Shown: positions 1 to 8,688, counted from the stretch's first letter. The stretch is DNA of 64,000 nt from Sphingomonas sp. Leaf9 (GCF_001421355.1 NZ_LMKC01000004.1:62001-126000); one strand, 5' to 3'. Notes: generated from the sequence alone by a model not told the origin. Made by a program: numbers and translations.

Positions 1-693
1 CCGTTCGTCGATGCGGCGACCACGATCGATCCGGTCGAGCCGAACATCTTCGTCTCCTATTACCCCTATGGCGCGGTGATCGGCCTGTCGCTCGACCTGC
101 AGCTGCGCCAGCGGTTTCCGGGCAAGACCCTCGACGATTACATGCGGCTGTTGTGGCAGACGCACGGCGCGACCGAGCGGTCCTATACCCCGGCCGACCT
201 GCGCGCGGCGCTGACCACGCTGACCGGGGACAAGGCGTTTGCCGACCAGTTCTTCGACCGGACGGTCGAGGGCAGCTTCCTGCCCGACTTCACGCCGCTG
301 CTGGATCAGGCCGGGCTGGTGCTGCGCGCGGCGGCACCGGGTACCGGCTGGATCGGGCGGGCCAATGCGACGCAGGAAGCGGACGGGGTGACGCTGGCGC
401 TGTCGCCGGCGCAGAACACGCCGCTGTTCGCCGCCGGGGTGGATCGCGGCGACGTGCTGCTGTCGCTGGGCGGGCAGCCGGTCGGCAGCGTGGCGGCGTG
501 GACGGCGGGCGTCGCGGCGCTGAAGCCCGGTACGCCGGTCGAGCTGCGGTATCGCCAGCGCGGGATTGAGCGCGTGGCGACGCTGACCCCGGTGGCCGAT
601 CCGACGCTGCAGATCGTGCGCGGCGAGACGGTCGGGCGCGCGCCGACCGCACAGCAGCGCGCGTTCCGGCTGAAGTGGCTGGGCGCGGAATAG
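1..693 (+). CDS. M61 family metallopeptidase, C-terminal part (5' end outside window)
   Basis: The reading frame is open from the first base, so this is the last 230 codons of a longer gene. The visible start (FVSYYPYGAVIGLSLDLQLR) matches the segment after the catalytic domain in M61 glycyl-aminopeptidase-like enzymes, where a conserved SYY.kG precedes an alpha-helical region. A PDZ-like domain follows in about the last 110 residues (GVDRGDVLLSLGGQPVGS is the carboxylate-binding-loop region). The HExxH zinc site would lie upstream and cannot be checked. Such enzymes are usually secreted to the periplasm and trim N-terminal Gly/Ala from peptides. The stop lies 5 bp before the next start, so the ROK kinase is probably co-transcribed. 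Confidence 0.85.
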   Translation, partial: PFVDAATTIDPVEPNIFVSYYPYGAVIGLSLDLQLRQRFPGKTLDDYMRLLWQTHGATERSYTPADLRAALTTLTGDKAFADQFFDRTVEGSFLPDFTPLLDQAGLVLRAAAPGTGWIGRANATQEADGVTLALSPAQNTPLFAAGVDRGDVLLSLGGQPVGSVAAWTAGVAALKPGTPVELRYRQRGIERVATLTPVADPTLQIVRGETVGRAPTAQQRAFRLKWLGAE

Positions 694-698
694 GCGCG

Positions 699-1586
699 AT
701 GCGGCTGTGCGCCGATGTCGGCGGCTCGTTCGTCGACATCGCCGCGTTCGACGACGCAGCCCGGATCGTGTGGCGGCGCAAGACCCGCACCCCTGTCGAT
801 GATTGGGCGGGGTTCGTCGCGACCTTTGCGGAGGCTGCGGAGGCGGTTCCCTGCGCGGCCGTGTCGATCGCGACCGCCGGGCTGGTCGATCCGGTCGGCG
901 GGGTCGTGACCAGTGCGAACATCCCGTGCATCGATGGTCGGCGGCTGGCGGACGACCTGCGCGCTGCGCTGGCGCTGCCGGTGACCGTGGTGAACGATGC
1001 CGATGCGTTCGTGCTGGCCGAGGCGACGCTGGGCGCGGCCAAGGGGCATGAGCGGGTGTTCGGCATCATCCTGGGCACCGGGGTCGGTGGCGGGCTGGTC
1101 GAACGCGGGCGGATCGTCAGTGGTGCTGGCGGGATCGGCGGCGAATGGGGACACGGACAGGTGATCCATGCCAGCCCCGTGGCGCCCGAGGCGATGCCGG
1201 TCTTTGCGTGCGGTTGTGGGCGGCGGGGGTGCCTCGACACGATCGGCAGCGCGCGCGGGCTGGAGCGGCTGCACCGGTTCCTGCACGGCGTGGAGGCGGA
1301 TAGCATCACGATCACGCGCGGGGCGGAGGCGGGCGATGTGCAGGCGGCGGCGACGGTCGCGTGGTTCTGCGACCTGCTCGGCGGGCCGATCGCGATGCTG
1401 CTGCACGCCATATCGGCGACGATCGTGCCGGTCGGCGGCGGGCTGGCCAATGCAACCGGGTTGATCGCGGCGCTGGACGCGCGGGTGCGGGCGAACCTGC
1501 TCACCCCGGTCACGACGGCGGTCGTCGTGCCGGGGCAATTGGGCGACGAAGCCGGATTGATCGGGGCATTCGTCGCGGGAGGTTAG
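699..1586 (+). CDS. ROK family sugar kinase (glucokinase / amino-sugar kinase type)
   Basis: 295 residues, the usual ROK kinase length. An N-terminal phosphate loop (DVGGSFVD), the catalytic Asp in VVNDADAF (about D100), GTGVGGG (126-132), then the zinc site: EWGH (149-152) followed by CGCGRRGC (171-178), which fits the CxCGxxGC signature of active ROK kinases. It should phosphorylate a hexose or N-acylhexosamine in the cytoplasm; the exact sugar cannot be read from sequence. The ATG at 699 is chosen because the alternative at 675 overlaps the M61 gene and adds a non-conserved tail. It sits upstream of a glycosidase/esterase cluster, consistent with glucose released by GH3, but this link is inference. 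Confidence 0.88.
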   Translation: MRLCADVGGSFVDIAAFDDAARIVWRRKTRTPVDDWAGFVATFAEAAEAVPCAAVSIATAGLVDPVGGVVTSANIPCIDGRRLADDLRAALALPVTVVNDADAFVLAEATLGAAKGHERVFGIILGTGVGGGLVERGRIVSGAGGIGGEWGHGQVIHASPVAPEAMPVFACGCGRRGCLDTIGSARGLERLHRFLHGVEADSITITRGAEAGDVQAAATVAWFCDLLGGPIAMLLHAISATIVPVGGGLANATGLIAALDARVRANLLTPVTTAVVVPGQLGDEAGLIGAFVAGG

Positions 1587-1603
1587 TCTTCACCCTCACC
1601 CTT

Positions 1604-1626
1604 CCCACCCGGCTGCGCCGGGCGGG
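1604..1626. terminator. GC-rich hairpin between convergent genes
   Basis: Arms CCCACCCGG and CCGGGCGGG (one mismatch) enclose a short loop, followed by a second small hairpin at about 1635-1652 (CTCCCGGCGGGAG). It lies between the convergent ROK kinase and the small secreted protein gene and has no clear T tract, so a terminator role is only plausible. Confidence 0.4.
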
Positions 1627-1670
1627 CCCCTTCCCTCTCCCGGCGGGAGTGGGAGGGAGCGGCGAAGCCG

Positions 1671-2003
1671 TTAGCGGCGATGACCCGGGCGGCCGTTGCG
1701 GTCGTGCTTGTCGACGCGGACCTTGTACGCCAGCGCGTCGAAGCGGCGGTCGAGGTCGCGGCGTTCCTGCATCGACAGGCCGTTCGAGCGGCGATAGCGC
1801 TGTTCGAGATTGGCGATCTGGCGGAATTCGGCGCGCAGGTTCACCGCTTCACGCCGGCTGAGCGAGCCGTTGCGGATGCCCTGATCGATGCGGCGCTCGA
1901 TCTGCGCCTGGCGCTGGTTGACCGACTGCCACGGCTGGGCGGCGGCAGGCAGGGCGGTCAGCGCAACGCCAAGACCGGCGAGCATCAGTGCGAACTTCTT
2001 CAT
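1671..2003 (-). CDS. Small secreted hypothetical protein
   Basis: 110 residues with a clear Sec signal peptide (MKKFALMLAGLGVALTALPA, cleavage likely after AAA at about residue 23). The mature part is short, basic and helical with many Arg/Gln/Glu (ERRIDQGIRNGSLSRREA), resembling the small periplasmic proteins of unknown function common in sphingomonads. The start at 2003 is chosen over 2027 because AGGAG sits just upstream of this ATG and the signal peptide begins here. No enzyme motif is visible. It stands alone, convergent with the ROK kinase gene. No function is proposed. Confidence 0.75.
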   Translation of the reverse strand: MKKFALMLAGLGVALTALPAAAQPWQSVNQRQAQIERRIDQGIRNGSLSRREAVNLRAEFRQIANLEQRYRRSNGLSMQERRDLDRRFDALAYKVRVDKHDRNGRPGHRR

Positions 2004-2138
2004 CCCTTTTCTCCTTTGTCGAACCATCGGGGTCGAAGGTGAAAATGGCGAACGCGTGTCGCAGGGGTTTGTCGCAAAGGGCGGAAAATTGTGTCGGATT
2101 GTCGCGACTTGGCCGGGTTCGTTCAGCTTTGGGTGGGT

Positions 2139-2873
2139 TCAGGCCGGCAACCCCTTCGCGCGCAGGATCGGGGTCAGCACCTTCTCCATCGCGGCATAGC
2201 CGGCGGGCGTCGGATGCACGCCGTCATTCGCAAAGCCCGGCCGCATCGCACCGGCGGGCGTCGCCAGTGCCGGGGTGTAGTCGACGAAGGTGACGCGGTT
2301 CTTCGCCGCATAGTCCCTGATCCACGCATTGATCGCGCGGATCGGGGCGACGGTCGGCAGGCCAGGTTTCCACGGGAAACCGTCCGCCGGCGGTACGCTC
2401 GCCAGCAGCACGCCGATGCCGGCTGCCCGCGCGATCATCACCATCATCGCGAGGTTGTCGTGGGTCTGCGCCGGGGTCATCGGCCCGGTATTGCCGGCGA
2501 TGTCGTTGGTGCCGGCTATGATGTGGACGAACTTCGGACGGTGGGCGACGACGTCGGCCATCATGCGCAGCACCATTTGCGGCGTCGTCTGGCCGCTGAT
2601 CCCGCGTCCGACGCGGCCGGGGCGGAAGAAGTCGGGGCGGCTGCCGCGCCACCCTTCGGTGATCGAATCGCCCATGAACACGATGTCGGTCTTCGCCCCC
2701 GACGCGGCGAGCGCGGCATTATCGGCGGCATAGCGCCCCAGCCACGGCCAGTCGGTCGCGAGCTGGCGCTGGTGCTTCACCTCCCAGCTTTCCTCCTGCG
2801 CGGCACAGGCGGCGGCGGGTAGCAGGGCGGAAGCGGCGGCAAGGCCGAGGAAATGGCGACGATCAGGGGTCAT
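2139..2873 (-). CDS. SGNH/GDSL-family hydrolase (secreted esterase)
   Basis: 244 residues. The N-terminus has a twin-arginine-like signal (DRRHFLGLAAAS) ending in an Ala-rich cleavage region; a Cys follows in AAAC, so a lipoprotein is also possible. Block I is GDSITEG with catalytic Ser70, block III is GTNDIAGN, and block V is DGVHPTPAGY with the Asp/His pair, so the SGNH set is complete. The family includes carbohydrate acetylesterases and lysophospholipases. Its start overlaps the stop of the upstream carboxylesterase by 4 bp (ATGA), so the two are translationally coupled and may deacylate the same substrate, perhaps decorated oligosaccharides. Substrate is inference. Confidence 0.9.
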   Translation of the reverse strand: MTPDRRHFLGLAAASALLPAAACAAQEESWEVKHQRQLATDWPWLGRYAADNAALAASGAKTDIVFMGDSITEGWRGSRPDFFRPGRVGRGISGQTTPQMVLRMMADVVAHRPKFVHIIAGTNDIAGNTGPMTPAQTHDNLAMMVMIARAAGIGVLLASVPPADGFPWKPGLPTVAPIRAINAWIRDYAAKNRVTFVDYTPALATPAGAMRPGFANDGVHPTPAGYAAMEKVLTPILRAKGLPA

Positions 2874-4366
2874 AACGATCCTTGCAGGCGGCAGATTTCG
2901 GGGCGGATATCGCCGTCGCGCGGGGTCGCACCGCGCGCGTCGAACAGGATGTTGGCGGGTTTGCCCCGCGCGCTGCGGGTCCAGGCCGGGCGGCCATCGC
3001 CATTGGGATCGCCGGTGGTGGCAAAGGCGACCCAGTAATCCTGCAGCCACACCGGCCCGGCGCGGCGGTCGTTGAAGATATAGTCGATTTCGGCCGCATG
3101 GGTCGTCGGCCCCGCCCCGCCATCGCGCGCCAGGTCGAATTCATAGCGCCACACCGGCCAGTTGCGGGTGGCGAGCAGGGTGGCGAGGTTGCCGGCCGGG
3201 CAGCGGAAGGTCGCGTCGGTCGCGATCTGCTGGTCGCGGGTGCCCAGGCGCGGATGCGGCAGCGGGTCGGCATCGTCCAGCCGGTAGAAGGTCCGCGCGC
3301 CCTCCGCATTGGGGCCGAACGACAGGTCGACGAACCCGTCGCGTGCCGGGCGATCGCCGGGCAGGTCGAGTTCGAGCATGTTGCTGCCGAGGAGGACCGG
3401 CCGCTTGGGCGCGGTGACGAACAGCCGGTCGGGCGTATCGGGCAGCACCGCGCCGTCGATGGTGGTGCGCAGGTACAGATAATCGTCGGCGGTCAGCTTC
3501 GCATCGTGCAGCTTCAGGTCGGCCGCCAGCAGCGCGGCGGGCGATGCGGTGCGAAGGGCTGCGCTGCCACGGGTGCCGAGCAGTACGTCGAGCTGGTCGC
3601 CGATGCGGAACGCTTCCTTGAGCGGCCGCCAGGGCAGGCCGAAGCCGGGGGTGCCCGATTCCATCGCAGCCTTCGCAAACAGCCCGCGGGCGAGCGGCGA
3701 GGCGAGGAGCAGCGACACGTCCTGCGACCCCGCGCTTTCGCCGGCGATCGTGACGTTATCGGGGTCGCCACCGAACTTCGCGATATTGTCGCGGACCCAG
3801 CGCAGCGCCGCGATCTGGTCCATCAGGCCGTAATTGCCGCTCTTGCCATCGGCCTCCGCTGCCAGCGCACGGTGCGGCAGGAAGCCGAAGAGTCCCAGGC
3901 GATATTGGAGCGCGACGACGACCACGCCGCGCTTGCCGATCGACGACAGCGCCATGTCGCCCGCCGACCCGGCGCGGTTGCTGCCGCCGTGAATCCACAC
4001 GATCACCGGGCGTTTGCCGGTCAGCGCCGGCGTGCCGACGTCGAGCGTCAGGCAGTCTTCGCTGGCGAACACATGGTCGGCGCGGTTCCAGCCGTAATTG
4101 TTCTGGAGGCAGGCGGGCGCCCGAGCGGTCGCCGCGCGGATGCCGGTCCATTCGACCACCGGCTGCGGTTCGCGCCAGCGGTTCGCGGCGAGCGGCGGCG
4201 CGGCGAAGGGGATGCCGCGAAAGACGGTGCGGTCGGCCTCTGCCCTGCCCTCGACGATGCCGCCGGACACGGAGACGCGTGGGGGTGTGGAGGTGGCGGG
4301 GGTGGCTTCCTGCGCGGTGGCGGGGGTGGCCGTGGCGAGGAGTAACGCTGCCCAGATTGCCTTCAT
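2870..4366 (-). CDS. Carboxylesterase/lipase family protein (type B, secreted)
   Basis: 498 residues with a signal peptide (MKAIWAALLLATATPATAQ). Type-B carboxylesterase features: FRGIPFAAPP near the N-terminus, EDCLTLDV, the oxyanion-hole segment IHGGSN, the nucleophile elbow GESAGS (Ser201) and a late His in THAAEIDYIF. The segment GDPNGDGRPAW is a normal family motif. The start at 4366 begins the signal peptide; the upstream in-frame extension is repeat DNA. It is followed in the same direction by an SGNH esterase and preceded by the GH3 gene, so the three probably form one exported hydrolase set. Substrate is unknown. Confidence 0.9.
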   Translation of the reverse strand: MKAIWAALLLATATPATAQEATPATSTPPRVSVSGGIVEGRAEADRTVFRGIPFAAPPLAANRWREPQPVVEWTGIRAATARAPACLQNNYGWNRADHVFASEDCLTLDVGTPALTGKRPVIVWIHGGSNRAGSAGDMALSSIGKRGVVVVALQYRLGLFGFLPHRALAAEADGKSGNYGLMDQIAALRWVRDNIAKFGGDPDNVTIAGESAGSQDVSLLLASPLARGLFAKAAMESGTPGFGLPWRPLKEAFRIGDQLDVLLGTRGSAALRTASPAALLAADLKLHDAKLTADDYLYLRTTIDGAVLPDTPDRLFVTAPKRPVLLGSNMLELDLPGDRPARDGFVDLSFGPNAEGARTFYRLDDADPLPHPRLGTRDQQIATDATFRCPAGNLATLLATRNWPVWRYEFDLARDGGAGPTTHAAEIDYIFNDRRAGPVWLQDYWVAFATTGDPNGDGRPAWTRSARGKPANILFDARGATPRDGDIRPEICRLQGSL

Positions 4367-4404
4367 CGCCGTGCCCCTGTGTGTTGTCGTCCGGCGAGTA
4401 GCAA

Positions 4405-4548
4405 ATCCTCCCCGGCACGGGGAGGGGGACCGTCGCCGAAGGCGATGGTGGAGGGGGGACGCCTCACCACGCAACCGTTCCGTATGCGGGACGCCCCCCT
4501 CCACCATCCTGCGGATGGTCCCCCTCCCCGCGCAGCGGGGAGGAGCTT
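4405..4548. repeat. Intergenic palindromic repeat, family A, two inverted copies
   Basis: Two copies of a GC-rich unit face each other. The unit begins with a small hairpin (CTCCCCGGCACGGGGAG), continues with GGGGGACC, a second short hairpin and GGTGGAGGGGGG. The right copy is the reverse complement with a different inner loop. The element starts directly after the GH3 stop and before the carboxylesterase, so it may act as a transcription attenuator or mRNA-stabilising structure. Related copies occur at 23642 and 24037. Confidence 0.8.
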
Positions 4549-4549
4549 T

Positions 4550-7057
4550 TTACTTCGGGCAGGTCAGCTTTACGTCTGCCGTCGTGCCGAGCGCCACGCG
4601 TGCGACGCTGACGGTCAGCGCGCCATCGGTGGTCAGGACGAAGGGCGTGTCGACCTTTGCCATGTTCACATTGCCGCCGAAGCATTTGAGCGGCACGCCC
4701 AGCGTCTTCCACTGGCCGACGCCCAGCTGCTCCATCCGGCCGAGCGCGACCTGGCCGCCGCCCGGACCACTGCGCAGCGCCAGCGCGACCGGCTTGGTGG
4801 GCGCGGCATCGACGCGCATCGTCGCGGTCAGCATGACGTCGCCATTGGTCTGGCGGGTCAGGTCGACCGGTGACTGGGTGCTGAGCAGGATCTGCGCCGG
4901 GCCGGTGCCATCGACGACGAAGCGGCGCGCCCCTTCCTGAACACCATGGTCGGTCGCGGTGACCTTGACCCGGCCGGCACCCGACTGCGCGGGGACGGTG
5001 GTAATGCGGGTGTTGCCGCCGGTGCCGGCGCCACCGACCTCCAGCGACCACGCGGTCGCGGGCAGGCCCTTGTCCATGAACACATCGCCGGCATCGACTT
5101 CGGCGACCTTCGGGTCTTCCGACAGGGTGGGCACGGTCGTCTTGCTGGCGCCGGTCAGGCCATAGCCCAGCGGGAACTGGGTCGGGCCGGTGGCGTCCGC
5201 CGTGGCGGGCCAGGCGAACGACAGCGTGCCCGAAAAGTCGCGCTTTGCCTTGCCGCTGCGATCCTTCAGCAGTGCGTCGGCGACGCCCGCCCCTTCCGAT
5301 CCGGGCAGCCAGGCGACGACGAACGCGTCGGCGGCGTTGATCGCGGCGTTCACGAACAGCGGCCGACCGGTCAGCATGACGGCGACGACGGGAATGCCCT
5401 GCGCCTTCAGCTTCTTCATGGTTTCAATGGGGGCACGCAGTTCGGGGCGCAGCTGCAGCGTCTTGATGTCGCCCTGGAACTCGGCATAGGGCGTTTCGCC
5501 GAACACGACGATCGCCGCGTCGGGCTTCGCGCCGGTGAAGCTGCCATCCGCCGACAGCGTGGCCGAACCGCCCGCCGCCTTCGCCGCTGCTTCCAGCCCC
5601 TGATAGATCGAGGTCGCGCCGGGGAAATATTTCGGGTCGATCCCCGTCCCCTGCCACGTCAGCGTCCAGCCGCCCGACTGGCGCGCGACGTCGTTCGCAC
5701 CGTCACCGGCGACCAGCACGCGCGCGCCGGCCTTGATCGGCAGCAGCGAGCCGTTGTTCTTGAGCAGCACCAGCGACTTCGCCACCGCTTCGCGCGCGAT
5801 GGCGCGGTGCTGCGGGCTGCCGAGCAGGTCGAACTGGCCCGACAGCGGCCGCGACGACGGCTTGCCCGCTTCGAACAGCCCGGCGCGCAGCTTGACGCGC
5901 AGGACGTTCGACACCGCGTCGTCGAGGCGGCTCATCGGCACTTCGCCCGACTTCACCTGCTTGACCAGATTTTCCCAGATCGGCTTCCAGCTGTCGGGCG
6001 CCATGTACATGTCGAGGCCGGCATTGATCGCGCGCGGGCACGATGCGTTGGTGCAGCCCGCGACCTGGCCATGCGCGTTCCAGTCGCTGACGATGAATCC
6101 GCCAAAACTCATGCGCTTCTTCAGCACGTCGGTCATCAGGCCCTTGTGCCCGGTGATCTTTTCGCCGTTCCAGCTCGAAAAGCTGGCCATGACCGTCTGC
6201 ACGCCGGCGTTGATCGCCGAGACATAGGGCGTGCCGTGAATGTCGCGCAGCTGGGTTTCGGAAATCTTCGCGTCGCCCTGATCCTGCCCGCCGAAGGTGC
6301 CGCCGTCCGCGAGGAAATGCTTGGTCGAGGCGAGGACGTAGGGACCCTTCAGCTGGTTGGTCGAGCCGGGCGTGCCCTGCAGCCCTTCGATGAACTGGGT
6401 GACGTAGCTGGCAACCAGCTTGGGGTCGGACGAATAACCTTCATAGGCGCGGCCCCAGCGCAGGTCCTGCGGGACGGTGATCGTCGGCGCAAAGGTCCAT
6501 TCGATGCCGGTCGCGCGGATTTCGGCCGCGGTCGCCTGCGCGATCTTTCGCATCAGGGCCGGGTCGTGCATCGCGCCCAACCCGACATTGTGCGGGAACA
6601 GCGTCGCGCCGACGATGTTGCTGTGGCCGTGCACCGCATCGGTGCCCCAGATGACGGGGATGCCGACGCCGCCGCCCGACGTGTCGACCGACGCCGCATA
6701 GAATTTGTCGGCGAGCTTCAACCATTCGGCCGCGGGCGCGAATTCGTCGTTGTTCGGGGCCGAGTTGCCACCGTTCAGCACCGAGCCGAGGTGATAGCGC
6801 TTCACGTCCTCGGGCGTCAGGCTGGCGATATCGCCCTGCACGACCTGCCCCACCTTTTCCTCCAGCGTCATCCGCTTGAGCAGGTCGGCGATGCGCGCCT
6901 CGATCTTGGGATCGGTCTTGTACGGCCAGTTCGCCTGCGGCCAGAGTTCGGGATGGACGGTCGCGGCGGGGGCCGGCGCGGGCACGGTCTGTGCGGCGGC
7001 GGGCAGCGCGCCCAGGACCAGGGCGGTGCCCAACAAGAACGTCGTAACCGGTTTCAT
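4550..7057 (-). CDS. Glycoside hydrolase family 3 exo-beta-glucosidase (ExoP-like)
   Basis: 835 residues with a signal peptide (about 1-23), so periplasmic or outer-membrane associated. The N-terminal GH3 barrel carries DLRWGRAYEGY, substrate-binding KH (K246/H247) and the catalytic nucleophile in FIVSDWNAHG (Asp325). The second domain has GETPYAEFQGD with the probable acid/base Glu526. After about residue 640 there is a beta-rich extension typical of marine and proteobacterial ExoP-type glucanases. It should remove terminal glucose from beta-glucans or cello/laminari-oligosaccharides. The start at 7057 gives the signal peptide; the longer in-frame extension is the shadow of the divergent ROK regulator. 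Operator-like palindromes lie 70-155 bp upstream. Confidence 0.95.
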   Translation of the reverse strand: MKPVTTFLLGTALVLGALPAAAQTVPAPAPAATVHPELWPQANWPYKTDPKIEARIADLLKRMTLEEKVGQVVQGDIASLTPEDVKRYHLGSVLNGGNSAPNNDEFAPAAEWLKLADKFYAASVDTSGGGVGIPVIWGTDAVHGHSNIVGATLFPHNVGLGAMHDPALMRKIAQATAAEIRATGIEWTFAPTITVPQDLRWGRAYEGYSSDPKLVASYVTQFIEGLQGTPGSTNQLKGPYVLASTKHFLADGGTFGGQDQGDAKISETQLRDIHGTPYVSAINAGVQTVMASFSSWNGEKITGHKGLMTDVLKKRMSFGGFIVSDWNAHGQVAGCTNASCPRAINAGLDMYMAPDSWKPIWENLVKQVKSGEVPMSRLDDAVSNVLRVKLRAGLFEAGKPSSRPLSGQFDLLGSPQHRAIAREAVAKSLVLLKNNGSLLPIKAGARVLVAGDGANDVARQSGGWTLTWQGTGIDPKYFPGATSIYQGLEAAAKAAGGSATLSADGSFTGAKPDAAIVVFGETPYAEFQGDIKTLQLRPELRAPIETMKKLKAQGIPVVAVMLTGRPLFVNAAINAADAFVVAWLPGSEGAGVADALLKDRSGKAKRDFSGTLSFAWPATADATGPTQFPLGYGLTGASKTTVPTLSEDPKVAEVDAGDVFMDKGLPATAWSLEVGGAGTGGNTRITTVPAQSGAGRVKVTATDHGVQEGARRFVVDGTGPAQILLSTQSPVDLTRQTNGDVMLTATMRVDAAPTKPVALALRSGPGGGQVALGRMEQLGVGQWKTLGVPLKCFGGNVNMAKVDTPFVLTTDGALTVSVARVALGTTADVKLTCPK

Positions 7058-7126
7058 CGCATCGCTCTCCCCGACGCGGCCCTCGCGACGCGCGTTCCTC
7101 TTCACGCTCCGTTCGGCAATTCCGAC

Positions 7127-7141
7127 AGCGTTGTCAACGCT
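7127..7141. promoter_or_regulatory. Perfect palindrome AGCGTTGTCAACGCT, candidate operator
   Basis: Seven-base arms around one central T, 70-84 bp upstream of the GH3 start in the divergent GH3/ROK-regulator gap. The first 11 bases, with the C before them, recur at 12084-12095 upstream of the FucP-type transporter, at a similar distance from that start. The form fits a LacI- or ROK-type operator; the binder is unknown. Confidence 0.5.
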
Positions 7142-7202
7142 CAAACCGCCCTTTTCGATAGTGATTTTCGGATTGAACCGCCCGGACGGCTGGTCCACGC
7201 TG

Positions 7203-7213
7203 TTGTCCGACAA
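7203..7213. promoter_or_regulatory. Palindrome TTGTCCGACAA, candidate operator near the ROK regulator start
   Basis: Perfect 11-bp palindrome (TTGTC-C-GACAA) about 70 bp upstream of the ROK regulator. The half site TTGTCG/CGACAA appears with a longer spacer at 12030-12049 upstream of the sugar transporter, suggesting a shared regulator. Sequence-only evidence. Confidence 0.4.
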
Positions 7214-7282
7214 ACCGGCGGCAGGACCGTCGTACAGGGAGATTTGCGTTTTGCCCCCCATCCTTGCGGCCGCTTGCCGGCG

Positions 7283-8476
7283 ATGACCGAGCGCGCGCCC
7301 ATCCGCCTGTCGGGCACCAACCTCGAACGGGCGGCCGACCATAACCAGCGGGTGACGCTGCATGCGATCCGCGTGTCGGGATCGCTGACGCGGATCGAAC
7401 TGGCCAACATCACCGGGCTGACCCCGCCGGCGATCGCCAACATCACCCGGCGGCTGCTGGGCGAAGGACTGGTGCTGGAGGCCGGGCAGCGGCGCGGCGG
7501 GCGCGGGCAGCCGCCGACGAAGCTGGTGGTGAACCCCGCCGCCTGCTTCGCGATCGGCATCAATATCGACCGCGACCATGTGACGATCGTGCTGGTCGAT
7601 TTCGCTGGACAGACGCTGGCGCGCGCCACCCGCGAGGTCGATTTCGCGATGCCCGACGACGTGGCGGCCTTCTATCGATCGGCGGTCGACGGGCTGATCG
7701 CCGAGGCGGGGATCGAACGGCAGCGCATCGTCGGCATCGGCGTGGCGCGGCCCGACGATCTGGGCACGGTCGACCTGCCCGGCCGGCCGGAGAGCTATAC
7801 CGCGTGGGAAGCGGTCGACATGGCCGCGCTGTTCGCCCAGCCGATCGACCTGCCGGTATTCGTCGAAAACGACGCCGCCGCCGCCGCGATGGGCGAGCTG
7901 CAGCTGGGCCATGGCCAGCATCAGGCCAGTTTCTTCTATGTCCTGATCTCGTCCGCGCTGGGCGGCGGGCTGGTGCTCGACGGCAGCTATTATCGTGGAG
8001 CGCAGGGGCGTTCGGGCGAGCTGGGCTTCCTGCTGGGCAGCGACGGCCGGGGCGGGCAGACGCAGATCCAGCATACCGTGTCGCTGTCGGGGCTATCGCA
8101 CCCGTTGCGCGATGCGGGCTTTACGCTGGCCGACATGCTGGGCGCGCGCGGCGACGATCCCGCGCTGCTGGCGGTGGTCGATGCGTGGATCGACGCATCG
8201 GTCGAACGGCTGGTCGAACCACTGGTCGCGATCAACTGCCTCATCAATCCGGCGGCGGTGTTCGTCGGCGGGCGGCTGCCGGGCGCGCATGTCGACACGC
8301 TGGCCGAGCGGCTGAACACGCGAATGCAGGCAGTGACCAATGTACCCGCGCTGGCCCCGGTACGGCGCGCGATGCTGGCGGAGGATGCCCCGGCGGTCGG
8401 TGCGGCGATCCTGCCGTTCAGCCATTTCCTGCTGCCCAGCGCCACCGCACTGTGGAAGGCGGAGGACGCCGGCTGA
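7283..8476 (+). CDS. ROK family transcriptional regulator (NagC/XylR type)
   Basis: 397 residues. The N-terminus (about 20-75) is a winged helix-turn-helix: TRIELANITGLTPPAIANIT, a wing, then RGGRGQPPTKL, the usual linker of NagC/XylR repressors. The rest is a ROK sugar-binding domain (GINIDRDHVTIVLVDF, FVENDAAAAA, ALGGGLVLDG). The ROK zinc site is missing: ELGFLLG stands where E-x-GH is expected, with no CxCGxxGC, so it is probably a sensor and not a kinase. It is divergent from GH3 across a 225-bp gap with palindromes, so it likely controls GH3 and perhaps the sugar transporter. The effector is unknown. Confidence 0.9.
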   Translation: MTERAPIRLSGTNLERAADHNQRVTLHAIRVSGSLTRIELANITGLTPPAIANITRRLLGEGLVLEAGQRRGGRGQPPTKLVVNPAACFAIGINIDRDHVTIVLVDFAGQTLARATREVDFAMPDDVAAFYRSAVDGLIAEAGIERQRIVGIGVARPDDLGTVDLPGRPESYTAWEAVDMAALFAQPIDLPVFVENDAAAAAMGELQLGHGQHQASFFYVLISSALGGGLVLDGSYYRGAQGRSGELGFLLGSDGRGGQTQIQHTVSLSGLSHPLRDAGFTLADMLGARGDDPALLAVVDAWIDASVERLVEPLVAINCLINPAAVFVGGRLPGAHVDTLAERLNTRMQAVTNVPALAPVRRAMLAEDAPAVGAAILPFSHFLLPSATALWKAEDAG

Positions 8477-8479
8477 AGG

Positions 8480-8629
8480 TCAGCCGCGCGGCAGCGGCGG
8501 GTATGGTGCCAGCGGCATCGCCCCGCCCTTGAACGCGGCGACCAGCGCCAGTTCGAACCGCGCGCCGCAGCCGGTCGCAGAGGAGCGGGGTGGCGCGATC
8601 GGATCGGGGGACTGGGCATCGTGGTGCAT
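8480..8629 (-). CDS. Possible small protein (49 aa), hypothetical
   Basis: A short frame beginning MHHDAQSPDPIAPPRS and ending PYPPLPRG, preceded by a weak AAGG ribosome site. It fills the gap between the convergent ROK regulator and the upstream secreted NTF2-like gene on the other strand. Length and proline content give no function, and it may be chance in high-GC DNA. Confidence 0.3.
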   Translation of the reverse strand: MHHDAQSPDPIAPPRSSATGCGARFELALVAAFKGGAMPLAPYPPLPRG

Positions 8630-8673
8630 GGCGTCGCCTTCAGGGCTGGATCGGCCATTATCGTGACGGATGG

Positions 8674-8688
8674 TTAAATCGCGATTAG
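8674..8688. promoter_or_regulatory. CtrA-like box TTAA-N7-TTAG
   Basis: Matches the alphaproteobacterial CtrA consensus TTAA-N7-TTAA at 7 of 8 positions and lies 17 bp upstream of the NTF2-like gene start. Low-information motif; chance cannot be excluded. Confidence 0.2.

Noticed and set aside
2961..3060. EF-hand in the carboxylesterase (GDPNGDGRPAW)
   Set aside because: This is a normal conserved segment of type-B carboxylesterases and lacks the final Glu of a calcium loop.
4946..7282. Long 5' extension of the ROK regulator frame through the GH3 gene
   Set aside because: Only the part from 7283 has the winged helix; the extension is antisense to GH3.
8674..8688. CtrA control of the NTF2-like gene
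   Set aside because: The TTAA-N7-TTAG match is listed as a weak site, but no cell-cycle link supports it.
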